Shown one piece after another: positions 24,413-36,836 of a stretch of 64,000 nucleotides of DNA. The first letter of the stretch is position 1. Each line of letters starts with the position of its first letter. The notes under the pieces were generated by a model. That model was not told the DNA's origin, made no database searches, and saw nothing but the letters and a program-made list of their open reading frames with translations. The stretch is from Brachyhypopomus gauderio (Eukaryota; Chordata; Actinopteri; Gymnotiformes; Hypopomidae), in contig NC_135213.1 in the NCBI RefSeq assembly GCF_052324685.1, positions 39,085,490 to 39,149,489 on the forward strand, written 5' to 3'. The position numbers and the translations under genes are program-made.

Positions 24413-27400
24413 GTGTTGCAGGTGTGTATGTAGTGGGTGGTGTGTACTGGAGTCTGTGCTGCAGGTTCATATGTAGTGGGTGGTGTGTACTGGAGTCTGT
24501 GCTGCAGGTGTGTATGTAGTGGGTGGTGTGTACTGGAGTCTGTGCTGCAGGTGTGTATATAGTGGGTGGTGTGTACTGTCTGTGCTGCAGGTGTGTATGT
24601 AGTGGTGGTGTGTACTGTCTGTGCTGCAGGTGTGTATGTAGTGGGATGTAGTGGGTGGTGTGTACTGGAGTCTGTGCTGCAGGTGTGTATGTAGTGGGTG
24701 GTTTGTACTGTCTGTGTTGCAGGTGTGTATGTAGTGGGTCGTGTGTACTGGAGTCTGTGCTGCAGGTTCATATGTAGTGGGTGGTGTGTACTGGAGTCTG
24801 TGCTGCAGGTGTGTATGTAGTGGGTGGTGTGTACTGTCTGTGCTGCAGGTGTGTATGTAGTGGGTAGTGTGTACTGGAGTCTGTGCTGCAGGTGTGTATG
24901 TAGTGGGTAGTGTGTACTGGAGTCTGTGGTGCAGGTGTGTATGTAGTGGGTGGTGTGTACTGGAGTCTGTGCTGCAGGTGTGTATGTAGTGGGTAGTGTG
25001 TACTGGAGTCTGTGCTGCAGGTTCATATGTAGTGGGTGGTGTGTACTGGAGTCTGTGCTGCAGGTGTGTATGTAGTGGGTGGTGTGTACTGGAGTCTGTG
25101 CTGCAGGTGTGTATGTAGTGGGTGGTGTGTACTGGAGTCTGTGCTGCAGGTGTGTATGTAGTGGGTGGTGTGTACTGGAGTCTGTGCTGCAGGTGTCTAT
25201 GTAGTGAGTGGTTTGTACTGTCTGTGCTGCAGGTGTGTATGTAGTGGGTGGTGTGTACTGGAGTCTATGCTGCAGGTGTGTATGTAGTGGGTGGTGAGTA
25301 CTGGAGTCTGTGCTGCAGGTGTGTATGTAGTGAGTGGTTTGTACTGTCTGTGCTGCAGGTGTGTTTGTAGTGGGTGGTGTGTACTGGAGTCTGTGCTGCA
25401 GGTGTGTATGTAGTGGGTGGTGTATACTGGAGTCTATGCTGCAGGTGTGTATGTAGTGGGTGGTGTGTACTGGAGTCTGTGCTGCAGGTGTGTATGTAGT
25501 GGGTGGTTTGTACTGTCTGTGTTGCAGGTGTGTTTGTAGTGGGTGGTGTGTACTGGAGTCTGTGCTGCAGGTGTGTATGTAGTGGGTGGTGTGTACTGGA
25601 GTCTATTCTGCAGGTGTGTATGTAGTGGGTGGTGTGTACTGTCTGTGCTGCAGGTGTGTATGTAGTGGGTGGTGTGTACTGGAGTCTGTGCTGCAGGTGT
25701 GTATGTAGTGAGTGGTTTGTACTGTCTGTGCTGCAGGTGTGTATATAGTGGGTGATGTGTGCTGGAGTCTGTGCTGCAGGTGTGTATGTAGTGGGTGGTG
25801 TGTACTGGAGTCTGTGCTGCAGATGTGTATGTAGTGGGTGATGTGTGCTGGAGTCTGTGCTACAGGTGTGTATGTAGTGGGTGGTTTGTACTGGAGTCTG
25901 TGCTGCAGGTGTGTATGTAGTGGATGGTTTGTACTGTCTGTGTACATCACTGCTCCGACACGGAATGAAAGCCTGGCGTTCATCAACAGACATTTACAGT
26001 GACAATATCAAAACCCAGAACTTTCAATTCTACCTTTTACCTAGTCTGATTGTGTGATTTGTGTGTGACTTGTGTATTTGTGTGTTAACGGGCCGCCCAA
26101 TGGAGGATGGGTTCCCTTTTGAGTCTTGGTTCTCCTGAGGTTTCTTCCTATTCCCCACCATCATAGGGAGTTTTTCCTTGCCACTGTCGCCTTTGGCTTG
26201 CTCATTAGAGTTCTGGACCCATAGTATTGTTAACCTTGTAAACCCTGTAAAGCTGCTTTGCGACAACTTGAGTTGTTAAAAGCGCTATACAAATAAACTT
26301 TGATTTGATTTGATTTGTGTTGCAGGTGTGTATGTAGTGGGTGGTGTGTACTGGAGTCTGTGCTGCAGGTTCATATGTAGTGGGTGGTGTGTACTGGAGT
26401 CTGTGCTGCAGGTGTGTATGTAGTGGGTGGTGTGTACTGGAGTCTGTGCTGCAGGTGTGTATATAGTGGGTGGTGTGTACTGTCTGTGCTGCAGGTGTGT
26501 ATGTAGTGGTGGTGTGTACTGTCTGTGCTGCAGGTGTGTATGTAGTGGGATGTAGTGGGTGGTGTGTACTGGAGTCTGTGCTGCAGGTGTGTATGTAGTG
26601 GGTGGTTTGTACTGTCTGTGTTGCAGGTGTGTATGTAGTGGGTCGTGTGTACTGGAGTCTGTGCTGCAGGTTCATATGTAGTGGGTGGTGTGTACTGGAG
26701 TCTGTGCTGCAGGTGTGTATGTAGTGGGTGGTGTGTACTGTCTGTGCTGCAGGTGTGTATGTAGTGGGTAGTGTGTACTGGAGTCTGTGCTGCAGGTGTG
26801 TATGTAGTGGGTAGTGTGTACTGGAGTCTGTGGTGCAGGTGTGTATGTAGTGGGTGGTGTGTACTGGAGTCTGTGCTGCAGGTGTGTATGTAGTGGGTAG
26901 TGTGTACTGGAGTCTGTGCTGCAGGTTCATATGTAGTGGGTGGTGTGTACTGGAGTCTGTGCTGCAGGTGTGTATGTAGTGGGTGGTGTGTACTGGAGTC
27001 TGTGCTGCAGGTGTGTATGTAGTGGGTGGTGTGTACTGGAGTCTGTGCTGCAGGTGTGTATGTAGTGGGTGGTGTGTACTGGAGTCTGTGCTGCAGGTGT
27101 CTATGTAGTGAGTGGTTTGTACTGTCTGTGCTGCAGGTGTGTATGTAGTGGGTGGTGTGTACTGGAGTCTATGCTGCAGGTGTGTATGTAGTGGGTGGTG
27201 AGTACTGGAGTCTGTGCTGCAGGTGTGTATGTAGTGAGTGGTTTGTACTGTCTGTGCTGCAGGTGTGTTTGTAGTGGGTGGTGTGTACTGGAGTCTGTGC
27301 TGCAGGTGTGTATGTAGTGGGTGGTGTATACTGGAGTCTATGCTGCAGGTGTGTATGTAGTGGGTGGTGTGTACTGGAGTCTGTGCTGCAGGTGTGTATG

Positions 27401-29790
27401 TAGTGGGTGGTTTGTACTGTCTGTGTTGCAGGTGTGTTTGTAGTGGGTGGTGTGTACTGGAGTCTGTGCTGCAGGTGTGTATGTAGTGGGTGGTGTGTAC
27501 TGGAGTCTATTCTGCAGGTGTGTATGTAGTGGGTGGTGTGTACTGGAGTCTGTGCTGCAGGTGTGTATGTAGTGGGTGGTTTGTACTGTCTGTATTGCAG
27601 GTGTGTATGTAGTGGGTGGTGTGTACTGGAGTCTGTGCTGCAGGTGTGTATATAGTGGGTGGTGTGTACTGTCTGTGCTGCAGGTGTGTATGTAGTGGGA
27701 TGTAGTGGGTGGTGTGTACTGGAGTCTGTGCTGCAGGTGTGTATGTAGTGGGTGGTTTGTACTGTCTGTGTTGCAGGTGTGTATGTAGTGGGTCGTGTGT
27801 ACTGGAGTCTGTGCTGCAGGTTCATATGTAGTGGGTGGTGTGTACTGGAGTCTGTGCTGCAGGTGTGTATGTAGTGGGTGGTGTGTACTGGAGTCTGTGC
27901 TGCAGGTGTGTATATAGTGGGTGGTGTGTACTGTCTGTGCTGCAGGTGTGTATGTAGTGGTGGTGTGTACTGTCTGTGCTGCAGGTGTGTATGTAGTGGG
28001 ATGTAGTGGGTGGTGTGTACTGGAGTCTGTGCTGCAGGTGTGTATGTAGTGGGTGGTTTGTACTGTCTGTGTTGCAGGTGTGTATGTAGTGGGTCGTGTG
28101 TACTGGAGTCTGTGCTGCAGGTTCATATGTAGTGGGTGGTGTGTACTGGAGTCTGTGCTGCAGGTGTGTATGTAGTGGGTGGTGTGTACTGTCTGTGCTG
28201 CAGGTGTGTATGTAGTGGGTAGTGTGTACTGGAGTCTGTGCTGCAGGTGTGTATGTAGTGGGTGGTGTGTACTGGAGTCTGTGCTGCAGGTGTGTATGTA
28301 GTGGGTAGTGTGTACTGGAGTCTGTGCTGCAGGTTCATATGTAGTGGGTGGTGTGTACTGGAGTCTGTGCTGCAGGTGTGTATGTAGTGGGTGGTGTGTA
28401 CTGGAGTCTGTGCTGCAGGTGTGTATGTAGTGGGTGGTGTGTACTGGAGTCTGTGCTGCAGGTGTGTATGTAGTGGGTGGTGTGTACTGGAGTCTGTGCT
28501 GCAGGTGTGTATGTAGTGAGTGGTTTGTACTGTCTGTGCTGCAGGTGTGTATGTAGTGGGTGGTGTGTACTGGAGTCTATGCTGCAGGTGTGTATGTAGT
28601 GGGTGGTGAGTACTGGAGTCTGTGCTGCAGGTGTGTATGTAGTGAGTGGTTTGTACTGTCTGTGCTGCAGGTGTGTTTGTAGTGGGTGGTGTGTACTGGA
28701 GTCTGTGCTGCAGGTGTGTATGTAGTGGGTGGTGTATACTGGAGTCTATGCTGCAGGTGTGTATGTAGTGGGTGGTGTGTACTGGAGTCTGTGCTGCAGG
28801 TGTGTATGTAGTGGGTGGTTTGTACTGTCTGTGTTGCAGGTGTGTTTGTAGTGGGTGGTGTGTACTGGAGTCTGTGCTGCAGGTGTGTATGTAGTGGGTG
28901 GTGTGTACTGGAGTCTATTCTGCAGGTGTGTATGTAGTGGGTGGTGTGTACTGGAGTCTGTGCTGCAGGTGTGTATGTAGTGGGTGGTGTGTACTGGAGT
29001 CTGTGCTGCAGGTGTGTATGTAGTGGGTGGTGTGTACTGGAGTCTGTGCTGCAGGTGTGTATATAGTGGGTGGTGTGTACTGTCTGTGCTGCAGGTGTGT
29101 ATGTAGTGGGATGTAGTGGGTGGTGTGTACTGGAGTCTGTGCTGCAGGTGTGTATGTAGTGGGTGGTTTGTACTGTCTGTGTTGCAGGTGTGTATGTAGT
29201 GGGTCGTGTGTACTGGAGTCTGTGCTGCAGGTTCATATGTAGTGGGTGGTGTGTACTGGAGTCTGTGCTGCAGGTGTGTATGCAGTGGGTGGTGTGTACT
29301 GTCTGTGCTGCAGGTGTGTATGTAGTGGGTAGTGTGTACTGGAGTCTGTGCTGCAGGTGTGTATGTAGTGGGTGGTGTGTACTGGAGTCTGTGCTGCAGG
29401 TGTGTATGTAGTGGGTAGTGTGTACTGGAGTCTGTGCTGCAGGTGTGTATGTAGTGGGTGGTGTGTACTGTCTGTGCTGCAGGTGTGTATGTAGTGGGTG
29501 GTGTGTACTGGAGTCTGTGCTGCAGGTGTGTATGTAGTGAGTGGTTTGTACTGTCTGTGCTGCAGGTGTGTTTGTAGTGGGTGGTGTGTACTGGAGTCTG
29601 TGCTGCAGGTGTGTATGTAGTGGGTGGTGTGTACTGGAGTCTATTCTGCAGGTGTGTATGTAGTGGGTGGTGTGTACTGGAGTCTGTGCTGCAGGTGTGT
29701 ATGTAGTGGGTGGTTTGTACTGTCTGTATTGCAGGTGTGTATGTAGTGGGTGGTGTGTACTGGAGTCTGTGCTGCAGGTGTGTATGTAGT
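24413..29790. repeat. 43-bp minisatellite, right block, with higher-order duplication
   Basis: Continuation of the 43/40-bp array, interrupted only by the second copy of the retroposon-type insert at 25945-26316. The segment around 23.36-25.03 kb repeats at +1904 bp (25.27-26.93 kb), including the insert and the order of variant units. A further partial repetition at the same offset runs to about 27.52 kb. Variants such as TTCATATGTAG, GGTCGTGTG and GTAGTGGGATG recur in the same order. Confidence 0.95.
25945..26316 (+). repeat. Fish retroposon-type insert, copy B
   Basis: Same sequence as the insert at 24041-24412, displaced by 1904 bp. Both sides match as well, so it arose by duplication of the array segment, not by a second insertion. 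Confidence 0.85.
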
Positions 29791-29909
29791 ACATGTACAT
29801 TAGATGTCTAATGTCATCCAGTGTGAGTAGGCAGTGTTAAAGCTATTGCACTGGTAATGTAAATGTAATGTAAAATAATGTAATGTAAATGTGCTGTATT
29901 TGGTCAATT

Positions 29910-29972
29910 GTGATTTTTACACCGCAATCGAAATTTGTCCTCCGCATTTAACCCATCTGTGCAGTTAGAACA

Positions 29973-30065
<93 letters not shown>

Positions 30066-30180
30066 GATTACTAGGGGGCTGTGGATCACACGTGCTCAGA
30101 GCGGTGGGCAGCCCTAGCCCGGCGCCCGGGGAGTAGTTGGGGTTAGGTGCCTTGCTCAAGGGCACCTCAGTCATGACTCA
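29910..30180 (-). mobile_element. SINE copy with internal (CA)n expansion
   Basis: Read on the minus strand it has the same core as the SINE at 11328-11600 (CATGACTGAGGTGCCC-type start, GAGCAAG, CACCTAACCCC, then GATGGGTTAAA). The short TG run of that copy is here a (CA)n tract of about 90 bp (29973-30060). The tRNA-like head is missing. Confidence 0.8.
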
Positions 30181-30597
30181 GGTCAAAACTCAGACTCAGT
30201 ACATGATCATATATATCACCCCAGGTATAAATGGGTCAAACTGGGCTTCATCTGTTATAGAAATCACTAGTAAATAAATTCATAATTTAATCAGCCTCAT
30301 CTATTTCATGCATTCATAAAGAGCTTCATTCATTCCTCTGATTTGTCCTCCATGAGTTTATGTTGGTCAAAAGAGGTCAGCTCTTTTAAAATATCCTAAA
30401 CATGTTACGCTGTTATTTTAACCTATTTCAAGTCATGCGGCAGAGTTTCAGGTCTGCTTGAAAGATGCTGGTCTTCCTCACACACACCACAATGCATTTC
30501 ATTTCTCTGTTATGGGGTTTCAAGTACAAGTTTCACATCTGTTTCTTGGCCTCACTGCCTGGCTCATGCACTCGTGTATTTATATTGTATATGAAAG

Positions 30598-30645
30598 TGT
30601 GTGTGTGTGTGTGTGTGTGTGCGCGTGTGTGTGTGTGTGTGTGTT
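30598..30645 (+). repeat. (GT)n microsatellite
   Basis: GT dinucleotide run interrupted once by GCGC. Confidence 0.9.
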
Positions 30646-30830
30646 CATGTATTGAGCATATCCAGTGAAGACTGAATGATGCGATTTACTGAATGAGGTG
30701 TTATCAAGCATCACTGTCTCTGAATTAAGGATAATGTGCATGGTCTACTACCGAGATTACTGCTACTCCAGATTATTAGTCCAGATTAATGACATGCATT
30801 CCTCAATCTTGGTGTCTAAACCCAGTAGAG

Positions 30831-30841
30831 CGCACACACAC

Positions 30842-30885
<44 letters not shown>

Positions 30886-30906
30886 ACACACACACACACA
30901 CAGTCA

Positions 30907-30942
<36 letters not shown>
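30831..30942 (+). repeat. (CA)n microsatellite
   Basis: Interrupted CA run with a few CGCA, CTCA, CAGTCA and CATACA variants. Confidence 0.9.
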
Positions 30943-30945
<3 letters not shown>

Positions 30946-31279
30946 CATGACTTGTAAAGCAAGCAAAATAACTGCACAGTACAGAATTGATTTCACGGAA
31001 GGTTAGAATAAACGCACTCAGTTTCTTGAACAAAAAAAGTGAAAGGTTGCACAGGCGTGCCTCCTTGTGTCTGGAAACATTTTACACTACATGGCACAAT
31101 CTCAGCAACTTTTCAATTTTCAATCAGGGCTCTTGCCCAAGGACTCTTATTGCTACAGCATAGAGCTCTTGCCCAAAGACCCAACCCTGGTGTCATGGTT
31201 TCACCCTCCCGCCGTTCCCTTGGCAACATCCTCCCATGTGCTTTTTTGTTTTTGTTCTCGTTCAGTTCAGCCCCTTGTT

Positions 31280-31457
31280 TTGTCCCCCCCCCCCCCCCCC
31301 CCCATGTGGCCCCTTGTTTTGTCCCCCCCCATGTGGCCCCTTGTTTTGCCCCCCCCATGTGGCCCCTTGTTTTGTCCCCCCCCATGTGGCCCCTTGTTTT
31401 GTCCCCCCCCCCCCATGTGGCCCCTTGTTTTGTCCCCCCCCCATGTGGCCCCTTGTA
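31280..31457 (+). repeat. Poly(C) / ATGTGGCCCC short array
   Basis: Six copies of ATGTGGCCCCTTGTTTTG separated by C runs of variable length (7 to 19), so the unit is about 24-37 bp. Homopolymer slippage explains the length changes. Confidence 0.85.
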
Positions 31458-32105
31458 ATGCTCTTACACGTTCTAATGCTCTTACACATGTTCTAATGTT
31501 CTTACACGTGTACTAATGCTCTTACACGTTCTAATGCTCTTACACATGTTCTAATGTTCTTACACGTGTTACAATGTTCTTACACGTGTTACAATGTTCT
31601 TACACGTTCTAATGTTCTTACACGTTCTAATGTTCTTACACGTTCTAATGTTCTTACACGTGTTCTAATGCTCTTATACGTGTTCTAATGCTCTTATACG
31701 TGTTCTAATGTTCTTACACGTGTTCTAATGCTCTTACACGTGTACTAATGCTCTTACACGTGTTCTAATGTTCTTACACGTGTTCTAATGTTCTTACACG
31801 TGTTCTAATGTTCTTACACGTGTTCTAATGCTCTTATACGTGTTCTAATGTTCTTACATGTGTGCTAATGCTCTTACACGTGTTCTAATGTTCTTACACG
31901 TGTTCTAATGTTCCTACACGTGTTCTAATGTTCCTACACGTGTACTAATGCTCTTACACGTGTTCTAATGTTCTTACACGTGTTCTAATGTTCTTACACG
32001 TGTTCTAATGTTCTTACACATGTTCTAATGTTCTTACACGTGTTCTAATGTTCTTACACGTGTTCTAATGTTCTTACACGTGTTCTAATGTTCCTACACA
32101 TGTTC
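31458..32105 (+). repeat. 20-bp minisatellite GTTCTAATGTTCTTACACGT
   Basis: About 32 tandem copies with C/T variants (ATGCTC, ATGTTC), ACTAATG for TCTAATG, and occasional 18-bp units lacking GT. No coding value. Confidence 0.95.
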
Positions 32106-33287
32106 TGCAATTTCCTAGTTTGCTTTTTATTGGCTTCTCACCCCATTTTTCTCATCGTTTTTTTCCCATCTGCGTTTGGGTCTTGCTTGTGTTTGGTGTT
32201 ATGTTCCTGTGTCTGTTCTGTTTCTGACTGCTGCCGTAATAAATCTATTTCAGCTAAGCGCTTGTGTCTGGCTCTGCCAGCTATTGTATTCTACCCAGTC
32301 CCTCAGAGGAGAGACAACATCGTAGCCCACTATACCATATTAACCACTAGAGCTTGAGGTTAAATACAATTTTGCCAATAAACAGGACATGGGCTCATTG
32401 GTGAAAACACCAAAGACGTGGCTGAGCTCAGAGGCGCAGACGGTCAGACTACTGTGTCCCTGATGACTCAGTTATTTGGTATATAGACACTGGTTTTACT
32501 CTCCCCTTAAACTGTATGTACTGGTGGTTTTGTGTGTACCTGGTGGGTGGGCAGCCCCTGTGTTTGGGGTTGTGGGTTTATGTCTGTAGGGAGTCAGCGT
32601 GGTGTTGTGCTTGTTTCTAGTGTACCAGTAGTTGTGTCTGTTTATTTCCAGTGTGGGTTTTGCTCCTTTTGGCCTGGGTCACTTCTGATGTTTGTACCGG
32701 TGTGCACTTTGTTCTGTGTGTGTATATTCAACCCCTGAATATATTTGTACATACAAATACACCACAGTTGTGTGTTCTGGACCCCTTGCACTCTGTCCAC
32801 TCCCATATTCATTCACACTGTTGTGGCCTGGAGGCCAGACAAGGTCGTAATAATATACTATACACGTCTGTCTATGATGGAGGGGAGTACCTACACACCT
32901 AGAGAATCCACAGTCCACAGTGAGCTCGCTGGTCTCTTTGATGTTCAAAGCCAGGTCGTTCTAAGGGCACCATTGTGTTTTCTGGTGTGCAGCCGCCCTG
33001 CAGACACACGTCATGGCTACACCACTACTACGCTGTCTTCTGGGGACTTAAGTATGGCATTAGAAGCATGTACGGGTTTGCAGTCATTGGGTGAAGAGTG
33101 AGCAAAGTTCACAGCCCAATTGTGCAGCGGGGTCAAGGGTCAGAGTAGAGGAACTGAGACTGTTTAACAAACCAGGGACTGTGGGTTAAAGTCCAATTGT
33201 AAAGTGAAGGGCCCTGATGCAAAGGTATGACAATGCCAAACTAAAGTCAACAAGCAGCAGCCCAACATGGCTGTTGGTAACCAGACG
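32106..33287. other. Intergenic, no gene seen
   Basis: T/G-rich sequence with LTR-like composition up to about 32900, then unique-looking sequence. No supported exon. Confidence 0.4.
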
Positions 33288-34770
33288 GGTAAGAGCAGGA
33301 CATATAAGAGCAGGGCATATAAGAGCAGGACATATAAGAGCAGGGCATATAAGAGCAGGGCATATAAGAGCAGGACATATAAGAGCAGGACATATAAGAG
33401 CAGGGCATATAAGAGCAGGGCATATAAGAGCAGGGCATGTAAGAGCAGGGCATGTAAGAGCAGGACATGTAAGAGCAGGGCATATAAGAGCAGGACATAT
33501 AAGAGCAGGGCATATAAGAGCAGGGCATATAAGAGCAGGACATATAAGAGCAGGGCATATAAGAGCAGGGCATATAAGAGCAGGGCATGTAAGAGCAGGG
33601 CATGTAAGAGCAGGACATGTAAGAGCAGGACATGTAAGAGCAGGACATGTAAGAGCAGGACATGTAAGAGCAGGACATGTAAGAGCAGGGCATATAAGAG
33701 CAGGGCATGTAAGAGCAGGACATGTAAGAGCAGGGCATATAAGAGCAGGACATATAAGAGCAGGGCATATAAGAGCAGGGCATATAAGAGCAGGGCATAT
33801 AAGAGCAGGGCATATAAGAGCAGGGCATATAAGAGCAGGGCATATAAGAGCAGGGCATATAAGAGCAGGGCATATAAGAGCAGGGCATATAAGAGCAGGG
33901 CATATAAGAGCAGGGCATATAAGAGCAGGACATGTAAGAGCAGGGCATATAAGAGCAGGGCATATAAGAGCAGGACATATAAGAGCAGGGCATGTAAGAG
34001 CAGGACATGTAAGAGCAGGGCATGTAAGAGCAGGACATGTAAGAGCAGGACATGTAAGAGCAGGACATGTAAGAGCAGGACATGTAAGAGCAGGACATAT
34101 AAGAGCAGGACATATAAGAGCAGGACATATAAGAGCAGGGCATATAAGAGCAGAGCATATAAGAGCAGGGCATATAAGAGCAGGGCATATAAGAGCAAGG
34201 CATATAAGAGCAGGGCATATAAGAGCAGGGCATATAAGAGCAGGACATAAAAGAGCAGGACATAAAAGAGCAGGACATATAAGAGCAGGGCATATAAGAG
34301 CAGGACATAAAAGAGCAGGGCATATAAGAGCAGGGCATATAAGAGCAGGGCATATAAGAGCAGGGCATATAAGAGCAGGACATATAAGAGCAGGACATAT
34401 AAGAGCAGGGCATATAAGAGCAGGGCATATAAGAGCAGGGCATATAAGAGCAGGACATATAAGAGCAGGGCATATAAGAGCAGGGCATATAAGAGCAGGG
34501 CATATAAGAGCAGGACATATAAGAGCAGGACATATAAGAGCAGGGCATATAAGAGCAGGGCATATAAGAGCAGGGCATATAAGAGCAGGACATATAAGAG
34601 CAGGGCATGTAAGAGCAGGACATGTAAGAGCAGGACATGTAAGAGCAGGGCATATAAGAGCAGGGCATATAAGAGCAGGACATATAAGAGCATGACATAT
34701 AAGAGCAGGACATATAAGAGCAGGACATATAAGAGCAGGACATATAAGAGCAGGACATATAAGAGCAGGA
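33288..34770. repeat. 15-bp minisatellite (GGGCATATAAGAGCA), about 98 copies
   Basis: Perfect 15-bp register over about 1.47 kb; copies differ only by substitution (GGGCATAT, GGACATAT, GGGCATGT, GGACATGT, a few AAAA). Since 15 is a multiple of three and the unit holds a stop in only one of six frames, five frames are open for 327 to 545 codons. Every CATATAAGAG copy looks like a TATA box, repeated each 15 bp. Confidence 0.97.
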
Positions 34771-36055
34771 CTTCTTCTAATGATCTGCTCAGGCTGGACA
34801 CACACTGATGACCCGGTGTGGGAGGTAAGTGGTTTAAATGAGCCAGGTTTAAACGAGCCAGGTTTAAATGAGCCAGGTTTCTGACAAGTGACAGAAATTA
34901 TATTTGCTTTAGCTCACTGAAATCCAAGCAAGAAATTACATTTATGGAATGGAAAATGATCTACATGATTTAATACTGTCTTCACTTTTCTAATAGTGAC
35001 ACCTTATTTTTTTGCTATTAGAGGAACGGAAGGGGATCAGGACGTGTGAAAGTAGAATAGAGGTTTATGGGTTGTGTTTAACGACTACTGAACCATGACA
35101 ACAGGAAACATGTACAGGGGGAGGAATGCAGAAAGGAGGATATGATGGACAGATCTGAGGGATGGGGTAGAAGGGCAAACGGAGAGAGGGAGCAGAAGAT
35201 GGAGGGCAGTGTAGATGGGGCAGGTGTGACGGAAACGACAGGAGTGAGGGCAGGTGGGCGGTACATAACGAGGTCTTTAATCCGATTGGTGGAATGCTTA
35301 ATTGAATCAGCTTTCTGTCATGATGTGGAGGCTGTGGCTGATGGATGTCGGTGCTCCTGTCAGTGGACTGTATTTCTGGCTCAGTTGTCACCCACTCAAA
35401 ATACACAGTTCTCTGGAACACAACATCTCCGTCTAAATCTGTCAGCAGAATCTTATGGAGAACTGGAACGATTTTTCTAAACACTGAACAAAGAGAGCAA
35501 AGAAAGACAAAATTTCATCAGTTCATACATGAACAGATACCTGCAGACATACATGTGCCTATATCACAAAATGGCACTTGAAGGTCTCAGGAAAATGTGT
35601 CAGGACGCACTTCACACCATCACCTTTATAAAGTGACCTAAATGAGGCCAGTTTCACTCAGCGAAGTGGCCACGTGTCCCTGTCCCCACACGCACCAAAC
35701 AAAATCAGACCCGCACTGCGTCCTCCTTAAAACTATGAGTGGAAAAATACATTTTACTAGCTGCTCGTCCCTCGGATATTTCCGCACTTGCAGTCGTGAC
35801 AGGTGAGTCACACAAGGATCCTGTTTAGCAACTGCCGGGTGTCCCAGGGGTGTTCATCCAGAATCAGCTCGACCTAAATGTCGCCTGCCGGCTGGCAGGA
35901 TGCCAAGCGGGTGGGTGGGTGGGTGGGTGAGGACGAGGCGATCAAAGCCCATCACCAGAGCCCTCACCCCACAAGACAGCAGGGATGTGCAGGGACATGA
36001 GGACGAGGATGGTGTGAGGAGGATGGGTGTTGGCAACATGAGCCAGCGGTCAGGG
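34771..36055. other. Intergenic, no gene seen
   Basis: Begins with three copies of an 18-bp GAGCCAGGTTTAAA-type repeat (34840-34880). A (GGGT)n run lies at 35911-35929. No supported gene. Confidence 0.45.
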
Positions 36056-36084
36056 CGTGGGGGGGGGAGCGCAGCGATGGCGGG

Positions 36085-36836
36085 AGGACGTGGGACGGCC
36101 CAGGAGGACGTGGGACGGCCCAGGAGGACGTGGGATGGCCCAGGGGGACGTTCGGGCGGCCCAGGGGGACGTGTGGCGGCCCAGGGGGACGTGTGGCGGC
36201 CCAGGGGGACGTGGGAAGGCCCAGGAGGACGTGTGGCGGCCCAGGGGGACGTGTGGCGGCCCAGGGGGACGTGTGGCGGCCCAGGGGGACGTGTGGCGGC
36301 CCAGGGGGACGTGGGAAGGCCCAGGAGGACGTGTGGCGGCCCAGGGGGACGTGTGGCGGCCCAGGGGGACGTGTGGCGGCCCAGGGGGACGTGTGGCGGC
36401 CCAGGGGGACGTGGGAAGGCCCAGGAGGACGTGTGGCGGCCCAGGGGGACGTGGGACGGCCCAGGGGGACGTGGGACGGCCCAGGGGGACGTGTGGCGGC
36501 CCAGGAGGACGTGTGGCGGCCCAGGGGGACGTGTGGCGGCCCAGGAGGACGTGGGACGGCCCAGGGGGACGTGGGACGGCCCAGGGGGACGTGGGACGGC
36601 CCAGGAGGACGTGGGACAGCCCAGGAGGACGTGTGGCGGCCCAGGAGGACGTGGGACGGCCCAGGAGGACGTGGGACAGCCCAGGAGGACGTGGGACGGC
36701 CCAGGAGGACGTGTGGCGGCCCAGGGGGACGTGGGACGGCCCAGGAGGACGTGTGGCGGCCCAGGGGGACGTGTGGCGGCCCAGGGGGACGTGGGACGGC
36801 CCAGGAGGACGTGTGGCGGCCCAGGGGAACGTGGGA
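36085..36836. repeat. 20-bp GC-rich minisatellite, about 37 copies
   Basis: Unit CCCAGGGGGACGTGTGGCGG with variants GGAGGACG, GTGGGACGG and GTGGGAAGG, in strict 20-bp register. CpG-rich (ACGTG in each unit). Three units make 20 codons, so several frames on both strands are open for 278-344 codons by chance. Confidence 0.95.

Larger units (their letters stand above)
31192..32290 (+). mobile_element. Possible old LTR carrying tandem arrays
   Basis: Begins TGTCATGGTTTCACCCTCCC, a start like the two solo LTRs (TGTCACG...). Its end region has GCCGTAATAAATCTATTTC followed by a T/G-rich 3' part, as in the LTR at 7220. In between are a CCCCATGTGGCCCCTTG array and a 20-bp array. No target duplication could be matched, so this is a tentative reading. 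Confidence 0.3.

Noticed and set aside
22622..29800. Long minus-strand frames rich in THYIHTCSTDSS
   Set aside because: A 43-bp minisatellite read in cycling phases; no unique coding sequence at either end.
33164..34805. Five overlapping frames of 327-545 codons on both strands
   Set aside because: Produced by a 15-bp repeat whose length is a multiple of three; there is no independent coding evidence.
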